Assembly: GCA_018266175.1 (NCBI GenBank)
Contig: JAFEAY010000021.1
Coordinates: forward strand, 186,001 to 250,000
Reading direction: 5' to 3'
Source of the DNA: Candidatus Dependentiae bacterium
GTDB taxonomy: Bacteria > Babelota > Babeliae > Babelales > RVW-14
Length of the DNA: 64,000 nt
Part shown: positions 17,780 to 28,266 of the stretch, piece by piece
Layout: the number at the start of each line of letters is the position of its first letter
How positions within the stretch are numbered: the stretch's first letter is position 1
The notes under the pieces: model-generated
What the model was told of the DNA's origin: nothing
The model's database searches: none
What the model saw: only the letters and a program-made list of their open reading frames with translations
Program-made: the position numbers and the translations under genes

Positions 17780-20317
17780 TTATTGGCAAGATTCACACGA
17801 CTCATCTTCAATTCCACATGAACGCTGGCCAAGATCTCCAGTAAAAGATGTCTCATCCTGCCCATCATTTTGTCCTATAGCCGACTCTTGGACCTTAGAA
17901 TATTCACGTTTTTGTGTGAATCCAAACTTTTGTGCATCTAATGTCGATTTTTCAATTTGGCTCGCTGCAAGCGTTCGTAAATAATAGGTTGCTTTTAAGC
18001 CAGAACGCCACGCAAGCAGATAAATATCATTGAGCTTTTGCCCAGAAACACCCTGCATAAAAACATTATGCGATTGGCTTTGATCAATCCATTTACCACG
18101 AACGGCAGTCATTTTTATCAACCACTCAGGGTCAATTTCAAAAGCTTCTTTATATTTTTCTTTAATATGAACAGGAATTGATTGAATGAGTTGAATATTG
18201 CCATCACAATATTTCAGCTGATCAAGCATATCCTGATTCCATAAGCCAAGTTTCTTCAAATCATTAACAAGATATTCGTTAATAATAGTAAACTCTCCGC
18301 TCATGTTTGCTTTTACATAGATATTCTTATAAATCGGCTCGATGCTTGGAAAACTTCCTGCAATATTTGAAATGGTTGCTGTGGGGGCAATTGCCATCAA
18401 GTTAGAATTGCGCATGCCATATTTTTTGACCATCTCGCGCACAGGTTTCCAGTCCATTGAACTTGTTCGTGAAACTTCGACCGGAATGCCTCGTTCTTTT
18501 TCAAGCAGATCAAGTGTATCAAGTGGAAAAATTCCACGATCCCATTTTGAACCCTTGTATGAACTGTAATAACCGCGCTCTTTTGCAAGCTGGCTCGAAG
18601 CTGCAATGGCATAATAGGATATAAATTCCATGGTAGTATCAGCAAGTTCAAGTGCTCGAGGATCTTCCATTGGAATATCGATTATAAAAAGTGCATCCTG
18701 AAAGCCCATAATACCTAGTCCAATTGGACGATGACGCAGGTTTGAATTTTTTCCTTCAATCGTTGGATAGAAGTTAATATCAATAACGTTATCAAGCATC
18801 CGAATTGCCGAATTAATGGTATCAATCAAAAGATCTTTATCAAGCTTCCCATCTTTGACATGTCGAGCTAAGTTTATTGATCCCAGATTACAAACAGCGG
18901 TCTCATCTTTGGAAGTATTAAGGGTAATCTCGGTACATAAATTTGAAGAATGAACAACACCAACATGATCCTGAGGCGAACGAATGTTACACGTATCCTT
19001 GAAAGTAATCCATGGATGACCAGTTTCAAAAAGACGGCTCAACATTTTTCGCCAGAGTTGACGTGCTGGAACCGCTTTAAAAAATTTAATTTCTCCGGAG
19101 TGAGTCTTTTGCTCATACTCAACATAGCGCTGCTCAAATTCACGTCCATAAATTTCATGCAAATCAGGTGTTTCATGCGGAGAAAACAAGGTCCATGATT
19201 CATCGGCAATCACACGCTTCATAAAGAGATCAGGTATCCAATTTGCAGTATTCATGTCATGGGTACGACGCCTGTCATCACCAGTGTTTCTTCGTAAATC
19301 TAAGAAATCTTCAAAATCATAATGCCAGCTTTCAAGATAAGCACACGTTGCACCTCGTCTGCTTCCACTACGATTAATTGCTGCAACAACGTCATTAGCA
19401 AGTTTAAGAAAAGGAATAATACCTTGGCTCTTTACACGAATACTGCTAATTGGAGAACCTGTTCCGCGTAATTGCGTCCATGAATTTCCTAAACCACCTG
19501 ACCATTTTGACATGTGCGCATTGTCTTTGAGACATTTAAAAATATGATCCAAATCATCATCAACATATGTTAAATAACAAGAACTGAGTTGTGGATGAGG
19601 AGTTCCTGCGTGGAAAAGAGTTGGAGTTGAAGAAACATAACGCAATGATGAAAAAATGCGATAAAATTCGATTGCTCGATCAGTACGCTCAAATTCTTTT
19701 TCATTAAGCGCAAGACCCATCGCCACACGCATCCAAAATGCTTGCGGTAATTCAATAACACGACCATTATGCCGACGAAAATAGCGTTCATACAAAGTTT
19801 GAATGCTGATATATCCAAATAAGAAGTCATTTTCAACTTCAAGAGCATGAGAAAGTTTTTCAAGATCAAACTCAAGAAGTTTTTTATCAAGAACTTCATA
19901 TTCAACACCGGCGCTAATGTACTCAATAAAATTTTTTCGATAGCTTTCAGCTAACCGCTCATCGGTAAGAGAACATCCAATAGCCTCTTTATAAATTTGC
20001 TGTAAAAAAAGTCTTGCAGATACATAACTGTAAGCAGGATCGCGTTCAATAAATGAAACGGTTGCAAGTACAAGTGCCTTTTCCAAATCACGTGTGGAAA
20101 TTTTATCATAAATAATTTTAATAAGTTCAGAAAAAATAAGCTCTATCGATACAGATTGTTCAAACCCTTTTGCGGCACGCTGAATAGTCTTAATAATTTT
20201 TTCTTTTTCAAATGGCACCAAACTTCCATTACGCTTGGATACCTGAACAATCGATAAATCTCCCCACACCGTAGAAGTTGGCGCTTGGGAGGCTGTGCTA
20301 GCGAGTTGATTTGACAT
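17780..20317 (-). CDS. nrdA: Ribonucleotide reductase large subunit, class I
   Basis: An 845-aa R1 subunit that reduces ribonucleoside diphosphates. One ATP-cone (about 22-110, starting VQVSKRNGSLVPFEKEK) provides allosteric control. The active site has Cys247 (LSSCYLTY) and Cys476 (AVCNLGS) as the redox pair, and Asn459, Cys461 and Glu463 (SSNLCTEI), with Cys461 as the thiyl radical site. The Tyr pair that relays the radical is in ATYYLRT near the C-terminus, and the tail ends CESCQ, the shuttle cysteines. The ATG follows GAGGAGG. It forms an operon with nrdB. An E. coli-type NrdA is about 760 aa; the extra length is mostly N-terminal. Confidence 0.95.
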   Translation of the reverse strand: MSNQLASTASQAPTSTVWGDLSIVQVSKRNGSLVPFEKEKIIKTIQRAAKGFEQSVSIELIFSELIKIIYDKISTRDLEKALVLATVSFIERDPAYSYVSARLFLQQIYKEAIGCSLTDERLAESYRKNFIEYISAGVEYEVLDKKLLEFDLEKLSHALEVENDFLFGYISIQTLYERYFRRHNGRVIELPQAFWMRVAMGLALNEKEFERTDRAIEFYRIFSSLRYVSSTPTLFHAGTPHPQLSSCYLTYVDDDLDHIFKCLKDNAHMSKWSGGLGNSWTQLRGTGSPISSIRVKSQGIIPFLKLANDVVAAINRSGSRRGATCAYLESWHYDFEDFLDLRRNTGDDRRRTHDMNTANWIPDLFMKRVIADESWTLFSPHETPDLHEIYGREFEQRYVEYEQKTHSGEIKFFKAVPARQLWRKMLSRLFETGHPWITFKDTCNIRSPQDHVGVVHSSNLCTEITLNTSKDETAVCNLGSINLARHVKDGKLDKDLLIDTINSAIRMLDNVIDINFYPTIEGKNSNLRHRPIGLGIMGFQDALFIIDIPMEDPRALELADTTMEFISYYAIAASSQLAKERGYYSSYKGSKWDRGIFPLDTLDLLEKERGIPVEVSRTSSMDWKPVREMVKKYGMRNSNLMAIAPTATISNIAGSFPSIEPIYKNIYVKANMSGEFTIINEYLVNDLKKLGLWNQDMLDQLKYCDGNIQLIQSIPVHIKEKYKEAFEIDPEWLIKMTAVRGKWIDQSQSHNVFMQGVSGQKLNDIYLLAWRSGLKATYYLRTLAASQIEKSTLDAQKFGFTQKREYSKVQESAIGQNDGQDETSFTGDLGQRSCGIEDESCESCQ

Positions 20318-20940
20318 AAATTCCTCCTCTTAAATTTTTATTCTGACTTTTTTCAACAATCTATATGTACTATATTTTCTGTTGATAAAAAATCATAAAA
20401 CTATTTTCTCATTGCAAAATTATTTTTTTCGACGTGAACTATACTCTAGCAGGTTGCAAAACCACAATCAAATAATTTTTTTATTATAGAGAATGTCCTG
20501 TACCAAAGCGCTTTCCTAAATATTTTGAAAATAAATTTGATAGAAAAAGTCAAGAAATTTTTTCATTAAAAATCTATAATCACTCTTCTATTTTATCGTC
20601 AAAAAATAACTGTTTTTTATTTTAGAATAGAAAACAAATAAAAAAGATGATCGTTGTTCGTCTGCAATTTTTCTCTTACTATGGCTTTTTATAGTATGGC
20701 AGAATAATAGATGAATAAATTGTTGTTAGTCTTTTTGATTCAATCACTCATCTTTAAAATATGATGTTTTTGTTTAAAATCTGCGAAATAAAAGATTTCA
20801 TGCTTGAACACAACTCTTTACCGTGTCAATGATTGATCGATTTTTTCAAAGTGGATTATGAATACACCAAGAGCTTTTTGTAATTAATATACAATAGAAT
20901 AACCGCTCAATAAAAACAGCTACGGCATGAATCAGATTGT
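20318..20940. other. Gene-free region upstream of nrdA
   Basis: About 620 bases, very AT-rich, with no credible ORF, tRNA or structured RNA that I can recognise. It must hold the nrdA promoter. The stretch ACAATCTATATGTAC at about 20365-20379 is only loosely like an NrdR box, and no convincing second copy is present. Confidence 0.5.
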
Positions 20941-20985
20941 AATAAATAAAAGCGACCGCATATAATACAATCGCTTTTATTTATT
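20941..20985 (-). terminator. Hairpin terminator after brnQ
   Basis: A perfect 15-bp inverted repeat (AATAAATAAAAGCGA / TCGCTTTTATTTATT) with a 15-base loop begins just past the brnQ stop, reading leftward. Confidence 0.8.
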
Positions 20986-20991
20986 CTAAAT

Positions 20992-22146
20992 TTATCTAAG
21001 ATTTAAAAAAATTGTCATCAACAAAGTTCCAAAGACTGGAACTTTAATATATTTAAATCCAAAGAGCTTGTTTGCAATATTAAGCAATGACAACATGACA
21101 AGTGCTGGATAGCAGGTAATAACAACAGGAGAAATCATTTTCATGATACCTGCAAATCCAAGATTTGCCATAACAAAGGTACAAACAGTGGTGATAAGCA
21201 ATGCATACAGGTAGCTAATGCGTCCATTAAAAACACCATTACGTATGTAATCCGCAAATACAGCTGTAAGCGCAAGTGCTGTTGTTATACAAGCAATTAC
21301 TACGGTAATATTCGCTAATATTCCGGCATGTGATCCAAGAATTGAAATAGCAAGTGCACTCAAAATTTGATCTTGTGCAACATCAACAAGTTGAGCTCCA
21401 TGCATTGCTGCAATAAAGCAAAAACCGGTGTATACAAGTCCAAGCAAGAGACCACCAATAATTCCACCTTTTAAGCCAATCATTGCAATATCTCTTGTTG
21501 TAAGATTTTCTTTTTCCGATTTTGCTCGACGTCGAACCGCCTCAAGAATTAATCCTGAAAAGAAAATGGTACCGAGCAAATCAAGCATCCAAAAACCTTC
21601 GCGTAAGCCATATATAAAACTATTAAATGCTGTAAATCCAACATCAACTGGTTTCAGTGGACTAAAAATTCCAACTATTATGATAGAAAAAAGTAAGACG
21701 AGCTTTATCGGACCAAAAACTTTACCGAGTAATTCAACAAGCAAGCTCTTACGCATGGTGCAAATAAAAATAAATACAACTGCAAGAAAGCTAAACCAAA
21801 AAGCTGTGCATCCAGGGACGTACCAACGAATTACCGCATGGGCAAGGGTTAAGCAGCGAGGAATTGCTCCAAAGGGCCCAATGAGAACCATACATATAAA
21901 GGTTATGACGGCAGCAGGGATAGCACCCATTGTCCCCATAAATTTCTTATAATTCCCATCAAATAACATCGATGCAATAAGTCCAATTACAGGAATCAAG
22001 ATAGCAGAAATGCAAAGCCCAAGCAGCGCATAAAGCACCTGATCTCCAACAGTACGACCAAGACCAAGAGGAAAAACAACGTTGCCGGCACCAAAAAGCA
22101 TTGCAAAAATTGCAAGACCAACAGTAAGTGAATTTGAAAATTTCAC
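20992..22146 (-). CDS. brnQ: Branched-chain amino acid carrier, BrnQ family
   Basis: A 384-aa inner-membrane symporter with about 11-12 helices, taking up Leu, Ile or Val with Na+ or H+; useful to an amino-acid-dependent intracellular bacterium. Family features are the N-terminal GLAIFAMLFGAGNVVFPLGLG, the GPFGAIPRC loop and GLILEAVRRRA. I chose the GTG ending at 22146 because AAAGGA sits six bases before it; the in-frame TTG/ATG upstream (to 22164) would put that ribosome site inside the coding region. It has its own hairpin downstream. Confidence 0.92.
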   Translation of the reverse strand: MKFSNSLTVGLAIFAMLFGAGNVVFPLGLGRTVGDQVLYALLGLCISAILIPVIGLIASMLFDGNYKKFMGTMGAIPAAVITFICMVLIGPFGAIPRCLTLAHAVIRWYVPGCTAFWFSFLAVVFIFICTMRKSLLVELLGKVFGPIKLVLLFSIIIVGIFSPLKPVDVGFTAFNSFIYGLREGFWMLDLLGTIFFSGLILEAVRRRAKSEKENLTTRDIAMIGLKGGIIGGLLLGLVYTGFCFIAAMHGAQLVDVAQDQILSALAISILGSHAGILANITVVIACITTALALTAVFADYIRNGVFNGRISYLYALLITTVCTFVMANLGFAGIMKMISPVVITCYPALVMLSLLNIANKLFGFKYIKVPVFGTLLMTIFLNLR

Positions 22147-22261
22147 AATAAATCCTTTCATCAATACTCAAAAGCTATCTTTGTAAAATACAACAAAGTG
22201 CTTTAAAAAAATTACCCGCGATAACGAGAGTAACAAACAAAAAACATACAAAAAATAAATG

Positions 22262-22483
22262 TTAAACAATAAAAAAGAATGCCGCGCTTGCGGCGACAAT
22301 AGTATTCATGGCTAAAAGCCACATAGAAAGCGTCAAAATAGAACGCATTGTATGAGAAGCTGGAGAAGAAGATTGCCCTACTTGATTAAACATCAAAAAA
22401 GGTGCTGCATAGCCGGTATGGCTTTTTTCCAAATATCCGAGCACAAGGTCAAAAACCTTGGAGGATGCTATGAGCTGGTACAT
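22262..22483 (-). CDS. Small hydrophobic protein, unknown
   Basis: A 73-aa protein with a soluble N-terminal half and one C-terminal membrane helix (SMWLLAMNTIVAASAAFFFIV), a tail-anchor arrangement. The GAGGAG ribosome site six bases before the ATG is good evidence that it is real. It lies 115 bases upstream of brnQ on the same strand. I recognise no family. Confidence 0.6.
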   Translation of the reverse strand: MYQLIASSKVFDLVLGYLEKSHTGYAAPFLMFNQVGQSSSPASHTMRSILTLSMWLLAMNTIVAASAAFFFIV

Positions 22484-22609
22484 ATTAACTCCTCATCGTT
22501 CCGCGTGCATTGAATGCATAAAGGCTCTCGCAGCACGTATTCACTATAAAAAACGCTTTAGTGGGCATTATAACTCAGATTCACTATAAGCGCAATCGCT
22601 AAAATTCAA

Positions 22610-22652
22610 ATTGTAAACCCTGGATAGCGATTTTCTACCCAGGGTTTACAAT
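22610..22652 (-). terminator. Hairpin terminator after the ankyrin gene
   Basis: A perfect 14-bp inverted repeat (ATTGTAAACCCTGG / CCAGGGTTTACAAT) with a 15-base loop lies 28 bases past the stop of the ankyrin gene, reading leftward, followed by TTTGAATTTT. Confidence 0.8.
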
Positions 22653-22679
22653 TCGTTTTATACTTCACAAAACAGGAGT

Positions 22680-23711
22680 TTATTTTCCTGGAAAGTCTGT
22701 GTATCGTGCAGAATGATCAACTCCCTGTGAAACTCCATAAATTTTTTCAAATAATGTTAATGAAGTATCATCATACACATGCATCTGGGTAAGGCGATCA
22801 ATCGTTTGTTCTCTTACAGCCTCACCCAAACTCTTTTCAAGTCGAGCAATAACATTATCAAAACCATGTCTCATGGTCAGTTTTTCAAAGTATTGTATTA
22901 ACTCAATAATTTCTTGATCTGCGCCATGTTTGCATGCTGAATGATAAGGAATGCCACCATTATTATTAACATGAAATACATCAGCTCCATTATGAAGAAT
23001 AAGACTAATAAAACTATGATTCTTAACATCAGCTCTCAAAGCATGAAATAAAGCCGTTGAGTTACTTCCATCAACAACATTAATATTTATATCTTCACTC
23101 ATAAAACTTAATGCTAAATCATAATTACCCTGAATGACACTATCTAAAAATTGATAACTCAGTATCAGCTTTTTAAGACGCTTAATAGTTTCCTGTTTTT
23201 CAGCTAAGTTCATTCTGCTTTTGCTAATTTGCTGAGCAACAGCTTGAGAACCATATTTATTTATTGTAGCAAACTCATAAAAGTTAATTGTATTTAAAAT
23301 TTCTTGTGATGCGTTGCGATTTGTTGCTGAGAAATAAGGTATCCCCCCACGGCTGTTCACATGAAAAACATCCGCTCCATGTTTAAGACACAACTTAAGA
23401 GCCATCAGATTACTTGCTCTAATCGCATAAAAAAGCGGTGTTGAATTGTCTGCGTCAACAACATCAACATGCGCTCCTTGTTCAAGCAAATTCTTAACTT
23501 CATCGTTATTGCCAGTATTGATAAGTTCAAATAATTGTTGACCAAGAACCTGACATTGTTCTGAACTTATTTCAGGAACTTCTTGATCTACTGATACCAC
23601 TTCTTGAGCACCTGAACCACAACTTGATTGATCTTCTTGCATAGCACTAAGACCATGCAGAGCGCTCAAAAGACCACCTATCAAAAAAATACGATTAAAT
23701 TGTATCTTCAT
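22680..23711 (-). CDS. Exported ankyrin-repeat protein with duplicated module
   Basis: A 343-aa protein from the ATG ending at 23711, which follows GAGGGG; the longer frame to 23813 lacks a site. The signal peptide is MKIQFNRIFLIGGLLSALHGLSA. The ankyrin part is two copies of one module: the first has NSTPLFYAIRA and HGADVFHVNSRGGIPY, the second NSTALFHALRA and NGADVFHVNNNGGIPY. Each is followed by a helical segment (ILNTINFYEFAT... and IIELIQYFEKLT...). This indicates an internal duplication of about 150 residues. A host- or envelope-directed binding role is inferred from the leader and repeats. Confidence 0.85.
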   Translation of the reverse strand: MKIQFNRIFLIGGLLSALHGLSAMQEDQSSCGSGAQEVVSVDQEVPEISSEQCQVLGQQLFELINTGNNDEVKNLLEQGAHVDVVDADNSTPLFYAIRASNLMALKLCLKHGADVFHVNSRGGIPYFSATNRNASQEILNTINFYEFATINKYGSQAVAQQISKSRMNLAEKQETIKRLKKLILSYQFLDSVIQGNYDLALSFMSEDININVVDGSNSTALFHALRADVKNHSFISLILHNGADVFHVNNNGGIPYHSACKHGADQEIIELIQYFEKLTMRHGFDNVIARLEKSLGEAVREQTIDRLTQMHVYDDTSLTLFEKIYGVSQGVDHSARYTDFPGK

Positions 23712-23799
23712 GAAAAACCCCTCATTTATTAAAAAGTAACAGCTACAAATATGATACAGTTCGATATTATCAAATAGAAAATATCTGTAAAGAGGGCAA

Positions 23800-23829
23800 A
23801 GAAAAAGCCCCATTTCTGGGGCTTTTTCT
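23800..23829 (-). terminator. Intrinsic terminator of groESL
   Basis: A 12-bp stem (AGAAAAAGCCCC / GGGGCTTTTTCT) with a 6-base loop just past the groEL stop on the minus strand. Confidence 0.85.
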
Positions 23830-23853
23830 CAAATTTCAGAGTAAAGTAGGGTG

Positions 23854-25512
<1,659 letters not shown>

Positions 25513-25528
25513 TTATTATTTGAGTTAG

Positions 25529-25825
25529 TTACTTGTTAAAAACGCCAAGTAATTCTTCTTCGCGCAGAATAAGAAATTCTTGGGTTCCAAGTTTAACTTC
25601 TGTTCCAGAAAATTTTCCGAACAAAACTTTATCGCCATTTACTACTTTTAAAGGACGTAATGAACCATCGTTATTAAGCTTTCCTTCACCGGTCGCCATA
25701 ACTGTTCCGTATTGTGTCTTCTCTTGGACAGTATCAGGAATGATAATGCCGCCAGCTGAGGTGTTGTCATTTTCAAGACGCTTAACCAGTACTCGGTCGT
25801 ACAAAGGTTTAATAGTATCCGTCAT
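25529..25825 (-). CDS. groS: Co-chaperonin GroES (10 kDa)
   Basis: A 98-aa lid protein for GroEL. The start is the ATG ending at 25825, preceded by TTTGGAGG; the open frame to 25885 is leader. The mobile loop region is SAGGIIIPDTVQEKTQYGTV, and KVLFGKFSGTEVKL is the conserved core. It is the first gene of groESL. A promoter lies about 110 bases upstream; no CIRCE inverted repeat is visible, so HrcA control is not indicated. Confidence 0.97.
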   Translation of the reverse strand: MTDTIKPLYDRVLVKRLENDNTSAGGIIIPDTVQEKTQYGTVMATGEGKLNNDGSLRPLKVVNGDKVLFGKFSGTEVKLGTQEFLILREEELLGVFNK

Positions 25826-26260
25826 TGCAGATCCTCCAAAAAATGAAATGTAACTTATTGAAAAAACAGTTTTAAGTAACACCATAAATTATAGGTGCTT
25901 AGGGTACTTTTTACCCGTTGTTATTAGATTTAAGTATAGGGTCAAAAATGAAAATTTCAACTAAAAGTTTATAGTAACCCACTAAGATTTCTTCACGGTT
26001 AATATATCAAGTTTAATTACTCACTTTATGTCAATATCATTAAAATCGTAAACCTTCTTGAAAATTTCTATTTTTCAAAAAAATAAATGCCCTACCCCTC
26101 AAAACTCGCATAACTCACTTACATCATAAAATTGAAAGATTACTGTAGTACTTTTTAATGCTAAACCGGATAAAATAATTGTCCATTTGATAATATTGTA
26201 AATTTTGTTAATATTTATTAAATGTTTCAGTATTTTTATTTTTTGAAATTGAGGTTAATT
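25826..26260. other. Intergenic region between groES and the beta-propeller gene
   Basis: About 435 bases between divergent genes. It holds the groESL promoter, a short hairpin in the groES leader (GGGTA/TACCC at 25902-25916), and otherwise AT-rich sequence with no credible ORF or RNA gene. Confidence 0.6.
25933..25960 (-). promoter_or_regulatory. Sigma-70-type promoter of groESL
   Basis: On the minus strand a -35 TTGAAA (25955-25960) and a -10 TATACT (25933-25938) are separated by 16 bases. This would give a leader of about 100 bases before the groES ATG. Confidence 0.6.
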
Positions 26261-27382
26261 ATGAAAAATCGAATAATAATGTTTTTAGTGGCTACAGGAT
26301 TATTTTTTTCACAGATAACTCTGTTTGGTATGCAGGTAAATTTTAACCTACAACAAACCCCAGCTCTGTACAATATAAACAATCCATTCTATTTAAAATT
26401 GAGAGATGGAAGAACTATAAAAATTTGGGGTACAAACATACAAATTATAGAAAAAAACGGTGAAAACAGTGATTTATTCCATCCTTATGGATTTGCGCTC
26501 ATTAATGGAGCACTTGAACTTCGCAATGGAAACCTACTTGTTCATAATAAATTTGGAATATCGATTATTGATCTGCTATCAAAAAAAATAATTAAATATT
26601 TTTTTACGGATTTCAGGCGTATAGCAGGAGTCTTAGAACTCAGCAACAGAAGATTGTTTGTACATTATACACCAAATACCGATAGTTCTATAACTTTCAG
26701 TATTCTTGATTACACCGAGAACGATAGTAACAATTTAACCCTTCTTAAAGTAATAGAAAAAAAATTGGGTTATAACACGATAATAACAGGTATGGCTGAA
26801 GTAGAAGAAAACAAGGTAATAACATGGGCTCAAACTGGAACAATTTATCTTTGGGATTTAGTATCAGAAAATCAAGAAGTTAAGTATTTTTTAAATCTTG
26901 CCCCTGAATCGCTTGTTAGACCTTCTGGAGAATATATTAATCTTGAACAAAAAATTACTATAAAAAAACTACCACATAATCTTTTTGTTTCATGGTTTTG
27001 CGAAGATACCTCAGAAGTGAGTATTTGGGATTTCAAAGCAAATGAAGGGTTGGTAACAATCCTCAAGAATGATCGCAAGCCAATAGAAAATATTAATGAA
27101 CAAGAACTCTTTGATTATTTATTTGATGACGAAATTACAAACAAGCTCAATAGGCAAGAATTTATCGTTTTTTTAAGATTAAAAATCTATATACAAAATA
27201 ACCATCATCTAACCGATATTAACTCGAGAGATTTAGCAAACATCCTTAAAACAATGACCCAATCTGAATTGCAAAAATCGGTTGAATATCTGTATTTTAA
27301 GATGTTAGTAGATATTAAATTCTACGAGCAGCATACAAATAAGGAAACAGTTTTCAATAACAACAACCTTATCGATGAATAA
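26261..27382 (+). CDS. Exported beta-propeller-like protein
   Basis: A 373-aa protein from the ATG at 26261, preceded by TTGAGG; the frame opens at 26222 without a site. The signal peptide is MKNRIIMFLVATGLFFSQITLFG. Blade-like repeats include LKLRDGRTIKIWGTNIQII, GALELRNGNLLVHNKFG, KVITWAQTGTIYLWDL and EVSIWDFKANEGL. The C-terminal ~110 residues are helical (ELFDYLFDDEITNKL... DLANILKTMTQSELQ), unlike the rest, and may be a separate domain. It resembles the proteins at 12221 and 29194 in plan and length, suggesting one exported family. Ligand unknown. Confidence 0.75.
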   Translation: MKNRIIMFLVATGLFFSQITLFGMQVNFNLQQTPALYNINNPFYLKLRDGRTIKIWGTNIQIIEKNGENSDLFHPYGFALINGALELRNGNLLVHNKFGISIIDLLSKKIIKYFFTDFRRIAGVLELSNRRLFVHYTPNTDSSITFSILDYTENDSNNLTLLKVIEKKLGYNTIITGMAEVEENKVITWAQTGTIYLWDLVSENQEVKYFLNLAPESLVRPSGEYINLEQKITIKKLPHNLFVSWFCEDTSEVSIWDFKANEGLVTILKNDRKPIENINEQELFDYLFDDEITNKLNRQEFIVFLRLKIYIQNNHHLTDINSRDLANILKTMTQSELQKSVEYLYFKMLVDIKFYEQHTNKETVFNNNNLIDE

Positions 27383-27567
27383 TATCTCGATATTTCCAAA
27401 ATTTTAAACACGCAAGTATAAGAACTCCTGGAGAGTAATACGATTAAAAACCTCATTGCTCTCGTTTTATCTTTCAACAATAGATAAATACTATCGATCA
27501 TATTTGAATTTTTCGTATCATAATAAATGGGGTATCAAGGAAAAATTCAAATCAGTAGGAGTTGTTC

Positions 27568-28266
27568 ATGTTTTTACTCTTAGTATTAAGCCTTGCTGCA
27601 GTCACAAGCCTCAAAGAAGCTGGAACTGAGCTTGAAAGAAAAACACATCGAGCAGTACATCGAGCTTATTACTCAGGTGAAAAACTTCCAAATTTTTCAT
27701 GGATTCACAAAGATGAAGTCTGTGCACTTGGCGGTATGGCAGCACCTCGTACCAAAAAAGATGTACAAGAGCTTGAAAGAATGAATATCGGCCTTGTTTT
27801 TGATCTTCGTCTTACTCACCAAGATCCTGAAAAATATTATATCGGCTCTTCAGTTAAACGGATTAGCTACCCAATAGCAGATCACACAATTCCATCATTC
27901 AAAATGATTGAAGATTTTTTGGCACACACCCAAAAATCTTTTGATCAAAAAAAGAAAGTTGTTGTTCACTGTAGAATGGGCAAGGGCCGTACGGGAACTT
28001 TTCTTGCTGCATGGCTAATTGCCAATAAAGGGATGACCGCTCAGCAAGCAATTGATGCGGTACGCGCACAACGCCCAGGATCAATTGAACCGCCCCATCA
28101 AGAATATTTTTTGGATGCTTTTTGGCAATACAAAAAGGCGCAACAAACAATTGAAGAACTTAAAAAAGAAAATACTGAACTTAAAAAACGGGTTAAATCT
28201 GTTCGCGATGAAGCTGCAAATTCTTCTTCAGAAAGAGATAACCAAGAAGAAATAGTAACCCCTTAA
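27568..28266 (+). CDS. Exported dual-specificity (DUSP23-like) protein phosphatase
   Basis: A 232-aa Cys-dependent phosphatase. The P-loop is HCRMGKGRTG, with nucleophile Cys135 and Arg141. The following GMTAQQAIDAVRAQRPGSIE closely follows eukaryotic DUSP23/VHZ, and the upstream loop YPIADHTIPS carries the likely general acid Asp. The N-terminus from the ATG at 27568 (six bases after AGGAG) is a hydrophobic leader, MFLLLVLSLAAVTS. The C-terminal ~45 residues form a charged coiled coil. Because typical DUSPs are cytosolic, the leader suggests export, possibly toward host phosphoproteins. Its stop overlaps the stop of the convergent acetyltransferase gene (TTAA, 28263-28266). Confidence 0.88.
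   Translation: MFLLLVLSLAAVTSLKEAGTELERKTHRAVHRAYYSGEKLPNFSWIHKDEVCALGGMAAPRTKKDVQELERMNIGLVFDLRLTHQDPEKYYIGSSVKRISYPIADHTIPSFKMIEDFLAHTQKSFDQKKKVVVHCRMGKGRTGTFLAAWLIANKGMTAQQAIDAVRAQRPGSIEPPHQEYFLDAFWQYKKAQQTIEELKKENTELKKRVKSVRDEAANSSSERDNQEEIVTP

Noticed and set aside
20340-20400. NrdR box upstream of nrdA
   Set aside because: ACAATCTATATGTAC is only a loose match and lacks the expected paired copy, so it was not listed as a feature.
21428-21952. Antisense ORF of 174 codons inside brnQ
   Set aside because: It lies wholly within the transporter gene on the other strand and has no sensible composition or start signal.
25826-26000. CIRCE (HrcA) operator upstream of groES
   Set aside because: No TTAGCACTC-N9-GAGTGCTAA or close variant is present; only a plain sigma-70-like promoter is visible.
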